DNA of 64,000 nt from CAVQYV01 sp963718295 [NCBI: uncultured Methylomirabilota bacterium] (GTDB lineage: Bacteria > Methylomirabilota > Methylomirabilia > CAVQYV01): assembly GCA_963718295.1 (NCBI GenBank), contig CAVQYV010000004.1, positions 248,001 through 312,000 on the forward strand, given 5' to 3'. The translations under genes and the position numbers were made by a program. The first letter of the stretch is position 1. Every line of letters begins with the position of its first letter. A model generated the notes under the pieces. The model saw only the letters and a program-made list of their open reading frames with translations, searched no databases and was not told where the DNA came from. Positions 39,196 through 47,588 of the stretch are shown piece by piece.

Positions 39196-40167
39196 GTGAA
39201 GCCAGGAACGATTTTGAATGTGAGCGTCTTGCTTCTTTTGCTGAGCTGTCTCTTCGGACTCCCTGCTCTGGCCGCTGCGCTGGAGGGGGTAGCCATGATC
39301 AAGGTGGAGACGGATCCCGAGGGGGCGAGGGTGGAGGTGGATTCGGGGCAGAAGGGGGTGAGCCCCGTGATCCTGGAGGTCCCGGCAGGAGACAGAAAGG
39401 TCAAAATCTCCCTGGATGGATACCTAGCAAAAAGTCAAGAGATCACCGTCGTTGCAGATCAGGTCATCCGACTTCAGGTCAAGCTTTCGCCGTCGGCGGC
39501 CATTGCTACGGTGACCGAGCGAAGGGGAAGAGATCTGGCAGCGATGATTCTGATTCCAAAGGAAGAATTCGTAGGGGGGCCGGCGGGCGAGGCCGCCGAG
39601 AAGGCTCCCCTGAGGGCCTTCTGGGTCGACGAGTTCGAGGTGACCCATGCCCAATATGCCCGGTTTATTCAGGAGACGGGGCACCGAAAGCCTGGCTACT
39701 GGGAAGATCCGGCCTTCAACCAGCCTGCCCAGCCGGTGGTGGGGGTGAGCTGGGAAGATGCGAAGGCCTATGCCTGTTGGGCCGGCAAGCGCCTCCTCTC
39801 TGAGGCGGAGTGGGAAAAGGCGGCGCGAGGTATGGATGGAAGAATGTATCCCTGGGGAGACGACTGGATGGCCGATCGGTGCAACAGTGCCGGAGGCCAG
39901 GATGGCTTCGAAGGGCCGTCGCCTGTGGGCAGCTTTCCCTCCGGGGCAAGCCCCTATGGGGTAATGGATATGGCGGGAAATGTCTGGGAATGGATTGCCG
40001 ATGAGCCGGGCCCGGATGCGCCCCCAGAGTCAAAGCTCCTGCGCATCGGCAAGGGAGGCTCCTGGACAAATCCTCGGGATGGCGTCCAGGTTACCAGCCG
40101 GGCGAAAGGGGAATTGAACCTGGCAGATTGCATCATCGGCTTTCGCTGTGCCATGGATGCCCAGTGA
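39196..40167 (+). CDS. Exported PEGA-SUMF1 (formylglycine-generating-enzyme fold) protein without the catalytic cysteines
   Basis: A 323-residue secreted protein. It has a signal peptide (SVLLLLLSCLFGLPALA), a PEGA domain at ~30-100 (VETDPEGARVEVDS, DGYLAKSQEITV) and a SUMF1/FGE-sulfatase fold at ~125-320 (FEVTHAQYARFIQETG, AGKRLLSEAEWEKAARG, MDMAGNVWEWIAD, KGGSWTN). True formylglycine-generating enzymes carry two catalytic cysteines near the end (SYCNRY context). Here that stretch is TSRAKGELNLADCIIGFRC, so oxidase activity is unlikely. It may instead bind copper or sugars, or act structurally. GGAGG precedes the GTG start at 39196. Confidence 0.82.
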   Translation: MKPGTILNVSVLLLLLSCLFGLPALAAALEGVAMIKVETDPEGARVEVDSGQKGVSPVILEVPAGDRKVKISLDGYLAKSQEITVVADQVIRLQVKLSPSAAIATVTERRGRDLAAMILIPKEEFVGGPAGEAAEKAPLRAFWVDEFEVTHAQYARFIQETGHRKPGYWEDPAFNQPAQPVVGVSWEDAKAYACWAGKRLLSEAEWEKAARGMDGRMYPWGDDWMADRCNSAGGQDGFEGPSPVGSFPSGASPYGVMDMAGNVWEWIADEPGPDAPPESKLLRIGKGGSWTNPRDGVQVTSRAKGELNLADCIIGFRCAMDAQ

Positions 40168-40226
40168 TGCATGGTGTGGGAAGCTGACCGGGTCGTGCCC
40201 GGCAAGATGCGCCTCGTGGACAGGGT

Positions 40227-40784
40227 TCACCTCTTTGCAGGGTGCTCCTCCCCAGTCATGATCTGTTCCAATGTCCTCTGGTAGGTTTGAAATGCCGTCT
40301 GGCCATAGAGGACGAAGCGGATCAGGGCGATCCCCGGATGGGCCTTCAGGTAGTCGATGACGGTCTCCAGGGCAATGGAGGCAGCCTCTTCCAGGGGATA
40401 CCCATAGGCCCCGGTGCTCAGAGAGGGAAAGGCGATGCTCCGGATGCCGTGCTCAGCGGCCAACTTCAGGCTGTAGCGATAGGCCGAGGCCAGAAGTTCG
40501 GCTTCCCCTCTTTTCCCACCGGAATGGATGGGACCTACGGCGTGGATTACATACTTGGCCTTCAGCCGGCCCCCGGTGGTGATCCTTGCCTCTCCGGTGG
40601 GACATCCGCCAATCCTGCGGCATTCCTCCATGATCTGGGGGCCTCCGGCCCGATGAATCGCCCCATCCACTCCCCCGCCTCCCCGCAGGCCGGAGTTGGC
40701 AGCATTCACGATCGCCTCCGTATCCTGGAGGGTGATGTCTCCTTCCACCAATTCCAGAGCCCCGCCCTCGATCTGGATCCTCAT
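40227..40784 (-). CDS. Macro-domain protein (ADP-ribose deacetylase type)
   Basis: A 185-residue macro domain of the YmdB/MacroD type: VEGDITLQDTEAIVNAANS, then GGGGVDGAIHRAGG, GEARITTGG, YVIHAVGP, and SIAFPSLSTGAYGYP. These motifs bind ADP-ribose; typical members hydrolyse O-acetyl-ADP-ribose or remove mono-ADP-ribose from proteins or nucleic acids. Its start codon overlaps the previous gene's stop by 4 bases (ATGA), so it is the second gene of a two-gene operon with the Ntn-hydrolase-like gene. Confidence 0.9.
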   Translation of the reverse strand: MRIQIEGGALELVEGDITLQDTEAIVNAANSGLRGGGGVDGAIHRAGGPQIMEECRRIGGCPTGEARITTGGRLKAKYVIHAVGPIHSGGKRGEAELLASAYRYSLKLAAEHGIRSIAFPSLSTGAYGYPLEEAASIALETVIDYLKAHPGIALIRFVLYGQTAFQTYQRTLEQIMTGEEHPAKR

Positions 40785-41677
40785 CTTTGTTCACTCCCTT
40801 CCTCTTTCTCCTTTGGCAGGATCAGGTGCGCCCCTTGAGGGGTGATGGTTGCCAATTCGATTCTCGGGTTCCATCCTCGCCGCGGTGCGTGAAGACGATA
40901 GAGGCCTTGTGCCGTTTGAATCAAAAAAGAGGCGAACTCCATCGCCTGCTCCAAGCCCATCCCGGAATAGGATACGGCCATCTCGACCTTTCTAACGATG
41001 GAGATCAATCTTTCGTGGGCCAGACCCAGGTCGGACTTCAGCAGATCCAGAAGGGTGGGATCATAGCCTAAAATCAGGCGGGTCAGCCAGAGCTCCATTT
41101 GACCCCGCCAGTTGAATCCATATTGAGGCTCATCGGAGCGGCCTGACCGGACCGGACGGGGCGGGGAGAAGAGTGGCGACATGTCCCAGACCCAATCTCG
41201 CCCCAGGTCCTGACCGATCTCGAAACCAGCCATGAAGAATCCGATTTGGGGGAAGAAGGGAGGTGGCCCATCGGAATGAATCCGCTTCAATCGCTCATAG
41301 AGAGATCTCGCCAAGGAATTGACCAGTTCGCTCAGGGGCTGGCTTGCCTTTTCCTCCCAATCCTGGATCCGGGCGGCAGTCTCGGTGGAGATGTCCGACC
41401 CCACGAACTCCAATCCCCAGAAGAGGAGGCCCAGAGGCCTCTTTTCGGCCAGATAGATCCGGCGCCTCCCCCCAGCCACGGGCAAGAGGTGAGTGGTGGT
41501 TTCGGGTGCAAGGTCCATCCCTTCGCAAGCCAGGACGAAACCGGCAGGTACTTTCCCCAGAACGCCCAGTATCAAATCAGCCCTCCTTATCGAGGCAATT
41601 CGCCAGCCGCTATCGATCTTGACAGAGGCGGGGCCAACTGCTATCCTCCCCGCCCGGAATCCCATTTGATTCATCAC
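40781..41677 (-). CDS. Unknown protein, possibly Ntn-hydrolase/proteasome-like
   Basis: 298 residues with no clear assignment. The pattern RRRIYLAEKRPLGLLFWG, then SQPLSELVNSLARSLYERL, a glycine-rich FFMAGFEIGQDLG strand, and FNWRGQMELWLTRLILGYDP resembles proteasome-type Ntn-hydrolases of bacteria (KIFxLxxxxPVGxMIYG, VAGF, GExEVLTRLVxGYDP). No N-terminal Thr, Ser or Cys follows the start, so it may lack peptidase activity. It begins with GTG at 41677, and the divergent neighbour starts only ~14 bases away. It is translationally coupled to the macro-domain gene. Confidence in the family is low. Confidence 0.45.
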   Translation of the reverse strand: MMNQMGFRAGRIAVGPASVKIDSGWRIASIRRADLILGVLGKVPAGFVLACEGMDLAPETTTHLLPVAGGRRRIYLAEKRPLGLLFWGLEFVGSDISTETAARIQDWEEKASQPLSELVNSLARSLYERLKRIHSDGPPPFFPQIGFFMAGFEIGQDLGRDWVWDMSPLFSPPRPVRSGRSDEPQYGFNWRGQMELWLTRLILGYDPTLLDLLKSDLGLAHERLISIVRKVEMAVSYSGMGLEQAMEFASFLIQTAQGLYRLHAPRRGWNPRIELATITPQGAHLILPKEKEEGSEQR

Positions 41678-41690
41678 AGGAGGTTACATC

Positions 41691-42218
41691 ATGTCGAGTC
41701 AAGCTGGCAAGAGGGATAGGGAAGAGACCTTGAAAAAGGCATATGAAATGGGCTTCGAGTATGAGAAGACCTATATGGGTTGTTCCCAGTGCGTCCTGGC
41801 GGCAACTCAGGACCTCTTTGAGGTCAAGAATGATGATGTCTTTCGCGCGGCCAGCGGCCTGGCTGGCGGAGTAGGATCGTGCGGAGATGGCTGCTGCGGC
41901 GCCTATACGGGAGGGGTCGTGGCGCTGAGTCAGCTCTATGGCCGGACGAGAGAGAACTTCCTCGATCCGAGTCGCACTCGCAAGAGGGCCTCCGATCTGG
42001 CCAAGAAGCTCCATGATAGATTCATCGCCGAATATGGCACCATCATCTGCCGGGATATCCAGCAGAAGATATTCGGGCGGCCCTTCTACCTTCGGGATGC
42101 GGATGACTTCAAGAAATTCGAGGAAGCAGGGGCCCACGAGGAGAAGTGCCCCTCCGTGGTGGGCAACGGCGCCCGCTGGGTGGCGGAGATCCTGCTGGAG
42201 GAGGCGGAAAAGGAATAA
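41691..42218 (+). CDS. C_GCAxxG_C_C family redox protein
   Basis: A 175-residue protein with the cysteine pattern of the C_GCAxxG_C_C family (TIGR01909): GCSQCVLAATQ, then GGVGSCGDGCCGAYTGGVVAL, and later IICRDIQ and EKCPSVV. The cysteines probably bind a metal or cluster or do thiol chemistry; the family has no firm function. ACAGGAGGT precedes ATG 41691. It is divergent from the Ntn-like gene, with only ~14 bases between starts. Confidence 0.85.
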   Translation: MSSQAGKRDREETLKKAYEMGFEYEKTYMGCSQCVLAATQDLFEVKNDDVFRAASGLAGGVGSCGDGCCGAYTGGVVALSQLYGRTRENFLDPSRTRKRASDLAKKLHDRFIAEYGTIICRDIQQKIFGRPFYLRDADDFKKFEEAGAHEEKCPSVVGNGARWVAEILLEEAEKE

Positions 42219-42297
42219 GTCCGGGGGGGGGGTTGGCTCGCAGCAGCCCCCAGCGAATACAGGAAAAGGGCCTTGAACCTGACGCCTCGACCGTAGC

Positions 42298-43146
42298 CTA
42301 ATCCGCCAGGCCCGTTGGGCCGGGGAACTTCTCTCTTTTTCGAGGCCAGGGCAGATATTCCACGGTGGCCTGCCGCCGGATGGGCTGAGGGAAGAGGGCC
42401 ATCAGTTTGTGGACGTCGGGGGGCATATCGACGCTCACCTTGAGCCCCAACTCCCTGGCCTTGTCGAAGGTGATCGGGTTGTCGTGGGTCCAAGTGCCCT
42501 GGGAGAGGATATTGGTAATCTCTTCCGCCTGGGCAGGTTCGTATTTATCGGAGAGCAGAATCCGCAGGGTGTCATGGATCTGGATCAGGGCCTTCTCCGC
42601 CACATCGGCCAGGATCAGAGTGCGATCGTCGATTTCCGCGATGGGCTTCTCCCGGCGGACCTTGATGAGGGAGGCTGCTGGGTATTCTCCCAGTTGGGGA
42701 TCTACGGGTCCGAGCACGGCGTGCTCGTCCATGATGATCTCGTCCGCCGCCAAAGCAATGAGGGTCCCCCCGGACATGGCATAGTGGGGGACGAAGACCC
42801 TCACCTTTGCCCTATGCTTGCGCAGGGCGCAGGCGATCTGGGTGGCCGCCAGTACCAGGCCTCCAGGGGTGTGGAGCACCAGGTCCAGCGGAAGGTCGGG
42901 ATCGGTCAGGCGGATGGCCCGCATGACCTCTTCCGAGTCCTGGATGTCGATATAGCGGAAGATGGGAAAGCCCAACAGGGCCATGGTCTCTTGTCGATGA
43001 ACCAGCAAGATCAAGCGCGAGCCCAATTGCTTTTCGATCTTCGCAATCAGACGCTGCCTTGCCGACTCCAGCATCTTCTGTTTAAGGGCCGGCTGGATGG
43101 CCATCAAGATGAAAAAGAGCCAAAAAAGATTGGACAGGTTGTTCAT
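42298..43146 (-). CDS. SDH_sah-type ClpP-like membrane-anchored serine protease
   Basis: A 282-residue protein of the serine dehydrogenase proteinase family (PF01972). It has an N-terminal hydrophobic segment (LFWLFFILMAIQPAL) and a ClpP/crotonase fold: VLHTPGGLVLAATQIA and YAMSGGTLIALAADEIIMDEHAVLGPVDPQLG, where MSGG carries the likely nucleophile Ser. It is presumably membrane-bound with a cytoplasmic or outer protease site. GGAGGAG precedes its ATG. It and the rhomboid gene behind it are both membrane proteases on one strand. Confidence 0.85.
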   Translation of the reverse strand: MNNLSNLFWLFFILMAIQPALKQKMLESARQRLIAKIEKQLGSRLILLVHRQETMALLGFPIFRYIDIQDSEEVMRAIRLTDPDLPLDLVLHTPGGLVLAATQIACALRKHRAKVRVFVPHYAMSGGTLIALAADEIIMDEHAVLGPVDPQLGEYPAASLIKVRREKPIAEIDDRTLILADVAEKALIQIHDTLRILLSDKYEPAQAEEITNILSQGTWTHDNPITFDKARELGLKVSVDMPPDVHKLMALFPQPIRRQATVEYLPWPRKREKFPGPTGLAD

Positions 43147-43249
43147 GACTCCTCCTTCATGGGACGCTGATCATCAGCCGAGCCCACCCACCTCTTTCCG
43201 TGGTGCAAATCGTGCCTCTCGATCCTTGTCCATCCTCCAGGGGGCTTCT

Positions 43250-43969
43250 TTACCAGGGATCATGCTCGGTCTCGAAATAGAACCGATGATGCCCTTTGGA
43301 ACGGACGAAAAGGAATTGCAGGACAATCCCTGCCAGAAAACCCCCTGCATGTGCCCACCAGGCGATCCCGCCGAAGCTTCCCCCACTGGCTAACGCCAGA
43401 CTTCCACTGAATATCTGGGTTGCGAACCAGAGGAGAAGGAAGACTAGTGCAGGGATCTCCATGAATAAAGGATAGAAGAAGACGGGAATCAAGGTAATGA
43501 TCCGGGCCCGGGGATAGAGCACAAAGTAGGCTCCCATCACCCCGGCGACGGCCCCGGAGGCTCCGATGGTCGGCACGGTGGAATGAGGATTGGTCCAAAC
43601 ATGGACTCCCCCTGCACAGAGGCCGGTGAGAAGGTAGAAGGCCAGGAAACCCAGAGGACCCATGCGATCCTCCACATTATCTCCAAACAGATAGAGGAAC
43701 CACATATTGCCGATGGCATGCATCCAGCCTCCATGGAGGAACATGGAGGCCAGGAAAGGCAGGAAATCCTGGAAGGGGAGGCCGCTCAGGGAGAGGACTT
43801 CGGAATGGAAATAGCGGGCAGGCACGATGCCAAAATGAAAGAAAAAGGCTTTGATTTCAGGCGGAGGAAGCGTGAGCTCGTAGGCAAAGATCAATCCGTT
43901 CACCAGGATGATCGACCAGGTCATGAGGGGTGGATGGCGATGGGGGACATTGTCGCGGATGGGTATCAA
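43250..43969 (-). CDS. Rhomboid-family intramembrane serine protease
   Basis: 239 residues with six membrane helices. The catalytic Ser is in PTIGASGAVAGVMGAYF and the His in WWAHAGGFLAGIVL, with HGGWMHAIGNMWFLYLFG earlier as the conserved loop. It cuts membrane proteins within the bilayer. The spacer between these motifs is normal. It is the upstream gene on the minus strand relative to the SDH_sah protease, with ~100 bases between. Confidence 0.92.
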   Translation of the reverse strand: MIPIRDNVPHRHPPLMTWSIILVNGLIFAYELTLPPPEIKAFFFHFGIVPARYFHSEVLSLSGLPFQDFLPFLASMFLHGGWMHAIGNMWFLYLFGDNVEDRMGPLGFLAFYLLTGLCAGGVHVWTNPHSTVPTIGASGAVAGVMGAYFVLYPRARIITLIPVFFYPLFMEIPALVFLLLWFATQIFSGSLALASGGSFGGIAWWAHAGGFLAGIVLQFLFVRSKGHHRFYFETEHDPW

Positions 43970-44096
43970 GGCTGACTCATCGGACGAAGGCCCCGGCCGG
44001 GGAAGACTGCGGTGTGGATCCCCAGAGGCATCCCGGTGGATGATTGAGGATCATGATGAATACCCGCGGCGATTTCCGTTGGGGATTGCCCGGGCC

Positions 44097-44996
44097 TCAA
44101 GCATCCAGCCCGTACCGGCGGGCATTGGCATCTGCCGCAGCCTGGATGCGAGCAATCTGCCCTTTGCCACCTTCCTTCTGAAAGAGATGGCGGAATCGGG
44201 ATTGGGGCTTGAGGTAATCCTCTACTGGCTTGCGATCCTTGATCTTTCTGACCTTGGTGATCACGCCGTTTTCCATCTCATATAGGGGGACCATTCCCGC
44301 CTGGAAGGCGAGGCGGGCGATCTCAATGGTCTTGTTCTCGGGAAATCCCCACCCGATGTTGCAGGGGCAGTCGATCTGGATGTACTTGGGACCCTGAATG
44401 GAAAGGGCCTTTTTCACCTTATTGATCAGGTCCTGGGGATAGGCCAAAGAGGCGGTGGCTACATAGGGAATGCCATGGGCAGCCGCGATGGCCGGCATAT
44501 CCTTCTTGGGTCGGTCCTCACCCCACGACACCTTGCCGGAGGGGCTGGTGGTGGTGGAAGCCAGAAAAGGCGTGGAGGCGCTCCGCTGCACCCCGGTATT
44601 CATGTAGGCCTCATTGTCGTAGCAGATATAAAGGATGTCCTGGCCTCGCTCGAACATGCCCGAGAGGCCCCCCATGCCGATATCGTAGGTCCCCCCGTCC
44701 CCCCCGATGACGACCACCTTGGTTTGTGACCCCTTGACTCGAAGTGCAGCTTCGATGCCGGAGGCCACGGCGGCTGCATTTTCGAAGAGGGGATGCATCC
44801 AGGGGACCTCCCAGGGGGACTCCATATAACGGGAGGCGAAGGTCTCCAGGCAACCCGTCGGGGAGACCAGGATCACGTCGCGTCCGGTGGCCTTCAGGAT
44901 GAGCCTCACGGCGATTGCCGCCCCACATCCGGGACAGGCCCGATGGCCGGGGGCCAATAACTCAGGTTCTCTTTCTTTCATCTTCTTGGCTGGCAT
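44097..44996 (-). CDS. porB: 2-oxoacid:ferredoxin oxidoreductase beta subunit
   Basis: A 299-residue TPP-binding beta subunit. It has the cluster-ligand motif [10 protein letters not shown] (CxxC) near the start, the TPP motif [13 protein letters not shown] with [15 protein letters not shown] after it, a third cluster cysteine in PTGCLE and a fourth in IDCPCNIGW. With PorA, PorG and PorD it oxidises pyruvate or another 2-oxoacid to acyl-CoA and CO2, reducing ferredoxin. It is the last gene of the minus-strand por operon, 45 bases after porA. AAGGAAG precedes the ATG. Confidence 0.92.
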   Translation of the reverse strand: MPAKKMKEREPELLAPGHRACPGCGAAIAVRLILKATGRDVILVSPTGCLETFASRYMESPWEVPWMHPLFENAAAVASGIEAALRVKGSQTKVVVIGGDGGTYDIGMGGLSGMFERGQDILYICYDNEAYMNTGVQRSASTPFLASTTTSPSGKVSWGEDRPKKDMPAIAAAHGIPYVATASLAYPQDLINKVKKALSIQGPKYIQIDCPCNIGWGFPENKTIEIARLAFQAGMVPLYEMENGVITKVRKIKDRKPVEDYLKPQSRFRHLFQKEGGKGQIARIQAAADANARRYGLDA

Positions 44997-45041
44997 TTTT
45001 TCTTCCTTGATGGATCAGGAGGTCTGCCTCCTGGGGTGAAT

Positions 45042-46247
45042 TCAAAGCAACTCCGGGTGAAGGTCCACCCAGAAAAGCTCCGTGGCGGGTAGTTTTCCTT
45101 CTCCGGCCTGATAGGCGCGCTCGACGATCGATCGAATGGAATCGATGGTGATCTCTCGGCCTCCCAGACCCACGATGCAGGGCAGCAGTGCCGGCCTCTT
45201 GGGCTGATTGGCGAGGCAGAGGGCGACATCGGCGGCGAGCGCCCCGTAGGCGCCCAGGGAGATGTTGTTGTCCAGGACCGCCAGGGCCTTGGCAGGGCTG
45301 CTGATTTCCCGAATCCTCTCGGAAGGGAATGGCCGATAGGAGCGGATCTTGATGAGGCCCACCCGCTGCCCCTCCTCCCTCATCCGGTCGATGGCATCCT
45401 TGATGGTCCCCACCATGGTCCCCATGGCCACAAGCATCACCTCGGCGTCCTCCGCCCGATAGGTATCCACCAGGCCCCCATAGTATCTGCCAAAGGCTCT
45501 CTCGAAGGTCCTGGCCGTCTCCTCGATCTTCTCCTTGGCCTTCTGCTGGGCCTGATGCACCATGTAGCGGAATTCCATAAGCTTGTCATCGTCGGTAAAG
45601 GATCCAAAGGTCAAAGGACGGGCTGGATCCAGGGAGTAAGGGGGGCAATAAGGGGGCAGAAAGGCATCGACTTCTGCCTGCAAAGCCACCTCTACCGGCT
45701 CGAAGGTGTGGGTGATCAGCCAGCCATCCATGCAGACCATCGTCGGAAGGAGGATTTCCGGGTCCTCGGCGATGCGAAACGCCTGGATGTGGGCATCATG
45801 GGCCTCTTGAGAATCCTCGACGTAGAGTTGAATGATCCCGGAGTCCCTAAGGGAGATCGTATCCTGTTGATCGGGCTGGATGCTGATCGGGGCGGAAAGG
45901 GTGCGATTGGCGGCACTGATCACCACAGGCAGGCGCGTCCCTGCCATATTATATAAGACCTCGGTCATCAGGAGCAGCCCTTGAGAAGAGGACGCAGTGT
46001 AGGCCCGCACCCCGGTTGCTGAGGCCCCGTAGACAGCAGAGGCGGCGGAGAACTCGGAGTCCACCCGCAAAAACTCAGCGGCCAGCTCTCCATCGGCCAC
46101 CATCTGGGCGAGATCCTCCACGATATGGGTCTGGGGGGTGATCGGGTAGGCGGAAATCACCCCGGGGCGACAGAGCGCCACCGCCCGGGCCACCGCCATC
46201 GAGCCCTCCATGATCGCCCATTGGCCTTCTCTTTCAGCGGATTTCAT
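45042..46247 (-). CDS. porA: 2-oxoacid:ferredoxin oxidoreductase alpha subunit
   Basis: A 401-residue alpha subunit: EGSMAVARAVALCRPGVISA, then AYPITPQTHIVEDLA, SSQGLLLMTEVLYN, and a C-terminal half with MGTMVGTIKDAIDRMREEG and DNNISLG. It binds the pyrophosphate and substrate side of the complex. The order gamma-delta-alpha-beta is the classic four-subunit Por arrangement. It starts about 80 bases after porD on the minus strand, with GAAAGGAC before the ATG. Confidence 0.92.
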   Translation of the reverse strand: MKSAEREGQWAIMEGSMAVARAVALCRPGVISAYPITPQTHIVEDLAQMVADGELAAEFLRVDSEFSAASAVYGASATGVRAYTASSSQGLLLMTEVLYNMAGTRLPVVISAANRTLSAPISIQPDQQDTISLRDSGIIQLYVEDSQEAHDAHIQAFRIAEDPEILLPTMVCMDGWLITHTFEPVEVALQAEVDAFLPPYCPPYSLDPARPLTFGSFTDDDKLMEFRYMVHQAQQKAKEKIEETARTFERAFGRYYGGLVDTYRAEDAEVMLVAMGTMVGTIKDAIDRMREEGQRVGLIKIRSYRPFPSERIREISSPAKALAVLDNNISLGAYGALAADVALCLANQPKRPALLPCIVGLGGREITIDSIRSIVERAYQAGEGKLPATELFWVDLHPELL

Positions 46248-46328
46248 AGACCGTCCTTTCTCTACCCAACATCCGGCAGGGCAGGGGATTTGCCTTTAAG
46301 GATAGATGATGGGCCTGCCAAGCCTGGT

Positions 46329-46586
46329 TCATTTCTCTTCTACCACCATCTCGATCGCCTCGGCTGGGCACTCCTCGGCGCAGATCCCACACCCCTTGCA
46401 GTAGGCATAATCGATGCGATAGATCTCCTCCTCAGGGAAGACGCAGCTGTCGGGGCAGAAGGTGGAACAGAGGCCGCATCCGGTGCAGATCTCAGATTTC
46501 AAAATGGGCCGAAAGACCCTCCAGGCGCCCGTCCGGTTTGCTTTAGAGCCGGCCGGACCGCAGATGGCTCCAATCGTCAGCTTCAT
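46329..46586 (-). CDS. porD: 2-oxoacid:ferredoxin oxidoreductase delta subunit (ferredoxin)
   Basis: An 85-residue ferredoxin with two [4Fe-4S] motifs: CTGCGLCSTFCPDSCVFP and CKGCGICAEECPAEAIEM, each with CxxCxxCxxxCP spacing. The first ~30 residues are the usual Por-delta extension (GAWRVFRPILKSE). It passes electrons from the TPP site to free ferredoxin. Its ATG overlaps the porG stop by 4 bases. Confidence 0.92.
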   Translation of the reverse strand: MKLTIGAICGPAGSKANRTGAWRVFRPILKSEICTGCGLCSTFCPDSCVFPEEEIYRIDYAYCKGCGICAEECPAEAIEMVVEEK

Positions 46587-47140
46587 ACGGCCTGCCTTCC
46601 TTTCACATGTTCATACATATGTTGAGCTGCCCGGGCGTTCTTTTCCCCCACCTCCCCCGGGAACTTACTGCGAATGGCTCGGAGCACAGCAGGTAATGAG
46701 ACCTCGCCGGTAATGGCGGAGAAGGCCCCCATGAGGGCGGTGTTCATGATCGGGCGGCCGATTTCCTCCAGGGCGATTCGGGTTGCGGGGACGGAGAGGG
46801 CCCGGATCCCGGAAGGCAACCCCAATTCCTGGGGATCCTTCTCCGAATTGATGATGAGGAGACCCTCCGGCCTCAGCCCTCTGGTCACTTCGACCTCCTT
46901 CACTAAGGTTGGATCTTGAACCAGGACAAAATCGGGATCATGGACTTTGCTGCGCAGGCGGATGGGCCTGTCGGCAATTCGCAGGAAGGCCTGTACGGGC
47001 GCCCCTCGCCGATCTCCTCCTCCTCCCAGGTAGGGAAAGGCCTGACTGAACTTGCCATCTTCGAAGGCGGCAATGGCCAGGATCTCGGCCGTAACCACCG
47101 ATCCCTGACCTCCCCGTCCGTGGATCCGCATCTCTTTCAT
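46583..47140 (-). CDS. porG: 2-oxoacid:ferredoxin oxidoreductase gamma subunit
   Basis: A ~185-residue gamma subunit: MRIHGRGGQGSVVTAEILA, GGGGDRRGAPVQAFLRI, and ALMGAFSAITGEVSLPAV. It forms part of the 2-oxoacid:ferredoxin oxidoreductase. The frame is open to 47173, but the upstream small gene ends in TGA that shares its last base with the ATG at 47140-47138, so that start is chosen; it implies translational coupling. The stop overlaps porD by 4 bases. Confidence 0.9.
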   Translation of the reverse strand: MKEMRIHGRGGQGSVVTAEILAIAAFEDGKFSQAFPYLGGGGDRRGAPVQAFLRIADRPIRLRSKVHDPDFVLVQDPTLVKEVEVTRGLRPEGLLIINSEKDPQELGLPSGIRALSVPATRIALEEIGRPIMNTALMGAFSAITGEVSLPAVLRAIRSKFPGEVGEKNARAAQHMYEHVKGRQAV

Positions 47141-47427
47141 CAAGGCTGGTTCTCTCCTTTCTCCCAGTGCCAATCAGGCTGCCCGTCTGCCCTCCATCCC
47201 CTGACCACCATCCTTCTCACGGCCGCCGATCCAGATCCGGAGGCCTGAAGATCGGCACAGCCCACCGGGCAGCCGTTCAGGCAAATAGTAAGCTCCCTTT
47301 CTTCCCCCAGGGTGACGGAGGAGGAACCACCCTCCATCCCTTGAACCTCTTTCCGGACCTTTTCTTCGATCTGGGACAGCTCCAGCTGAGGATTACAGCA
47401 GCCGCAGTATCGAAAGTTGATCTTCAT
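47140..47427 (-). CDS. Small cysteine-rich protein ahead of porG (CGCCNP type)
   Basis: 95 residues beginning MKINFRYCGCCNPQLELS and later ERELTICLNGCPVGCADL. The first block resembles a small family with CGGCNP at the N-terminus. Two vicinal-cysteine groups (CxCC and CxxxCxxxC) suggest metal or cluster binding. It lies directly before porG and is coupled to it by a one-base stop/start overlap, so a helper or assembly role for the oxidoreductase is plausible. No function is known to me. Confidence 0.6.
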   Translation of the reverse strand: MKINFRYCGCCNPQLELSQIEEKVRKEVQGMEGGSSSVTLGEERELTICLNGCPVGCADLQASGSGSAAVRRMVVRGWRADGQPDWHWEKGENQP

Positions 47428-47486
47428 GAACGATGGAGCCCCGCGGCGACTCGGCTCGGGGACGGGAAACTTTGCTAAAACCTATG

Positions 47487-47546
47487 CCCCGTGCACAAGC
47501 ACGGGGAACCTTATGGCGGGGGCTCAAGGGGGATAACACCCCCTTG
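47487..47546. promoter_or_regulatory. Two stem-loops between the dehydratase gene and the por operon
   Basis: CCCCGTGC-ACAA-GCACGGGG (47487-47506) and CAAGGGGG-ATAACA-CCCCCTTG (47525-47546) are perfect 8-bp stems. On the minus-strand transcript they lie after the dehydratase gene and ahead of the small gene and porG, next to the stem-loop at 47559-47583. Three hairpins in 97 bases may set RNA stability or attenuate read-through. Confidence 0.55.
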
Positions 47547-47558
47547 GAGACCGGGGTT

Positions 47559-47583
47559 CTCACAAAATCAAGGATTTTGTGAG
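47559..47583 (-). terminator. Stem-loop after the 4-hydroxybutyryl-CoA dehydratase gene
   Basis: A perfect 11-bp stem CTCACAAAATC/GATTTTGTGAG (47559-47569 with 47573-47583) and a 3-base loop, just past the dehydratase stop on the minus strand. There is no clear T-run. Terminator or mRNA 3'-end hairpin. Confidence 0.65.
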
Positions 47584-47588
47584 GTGGT

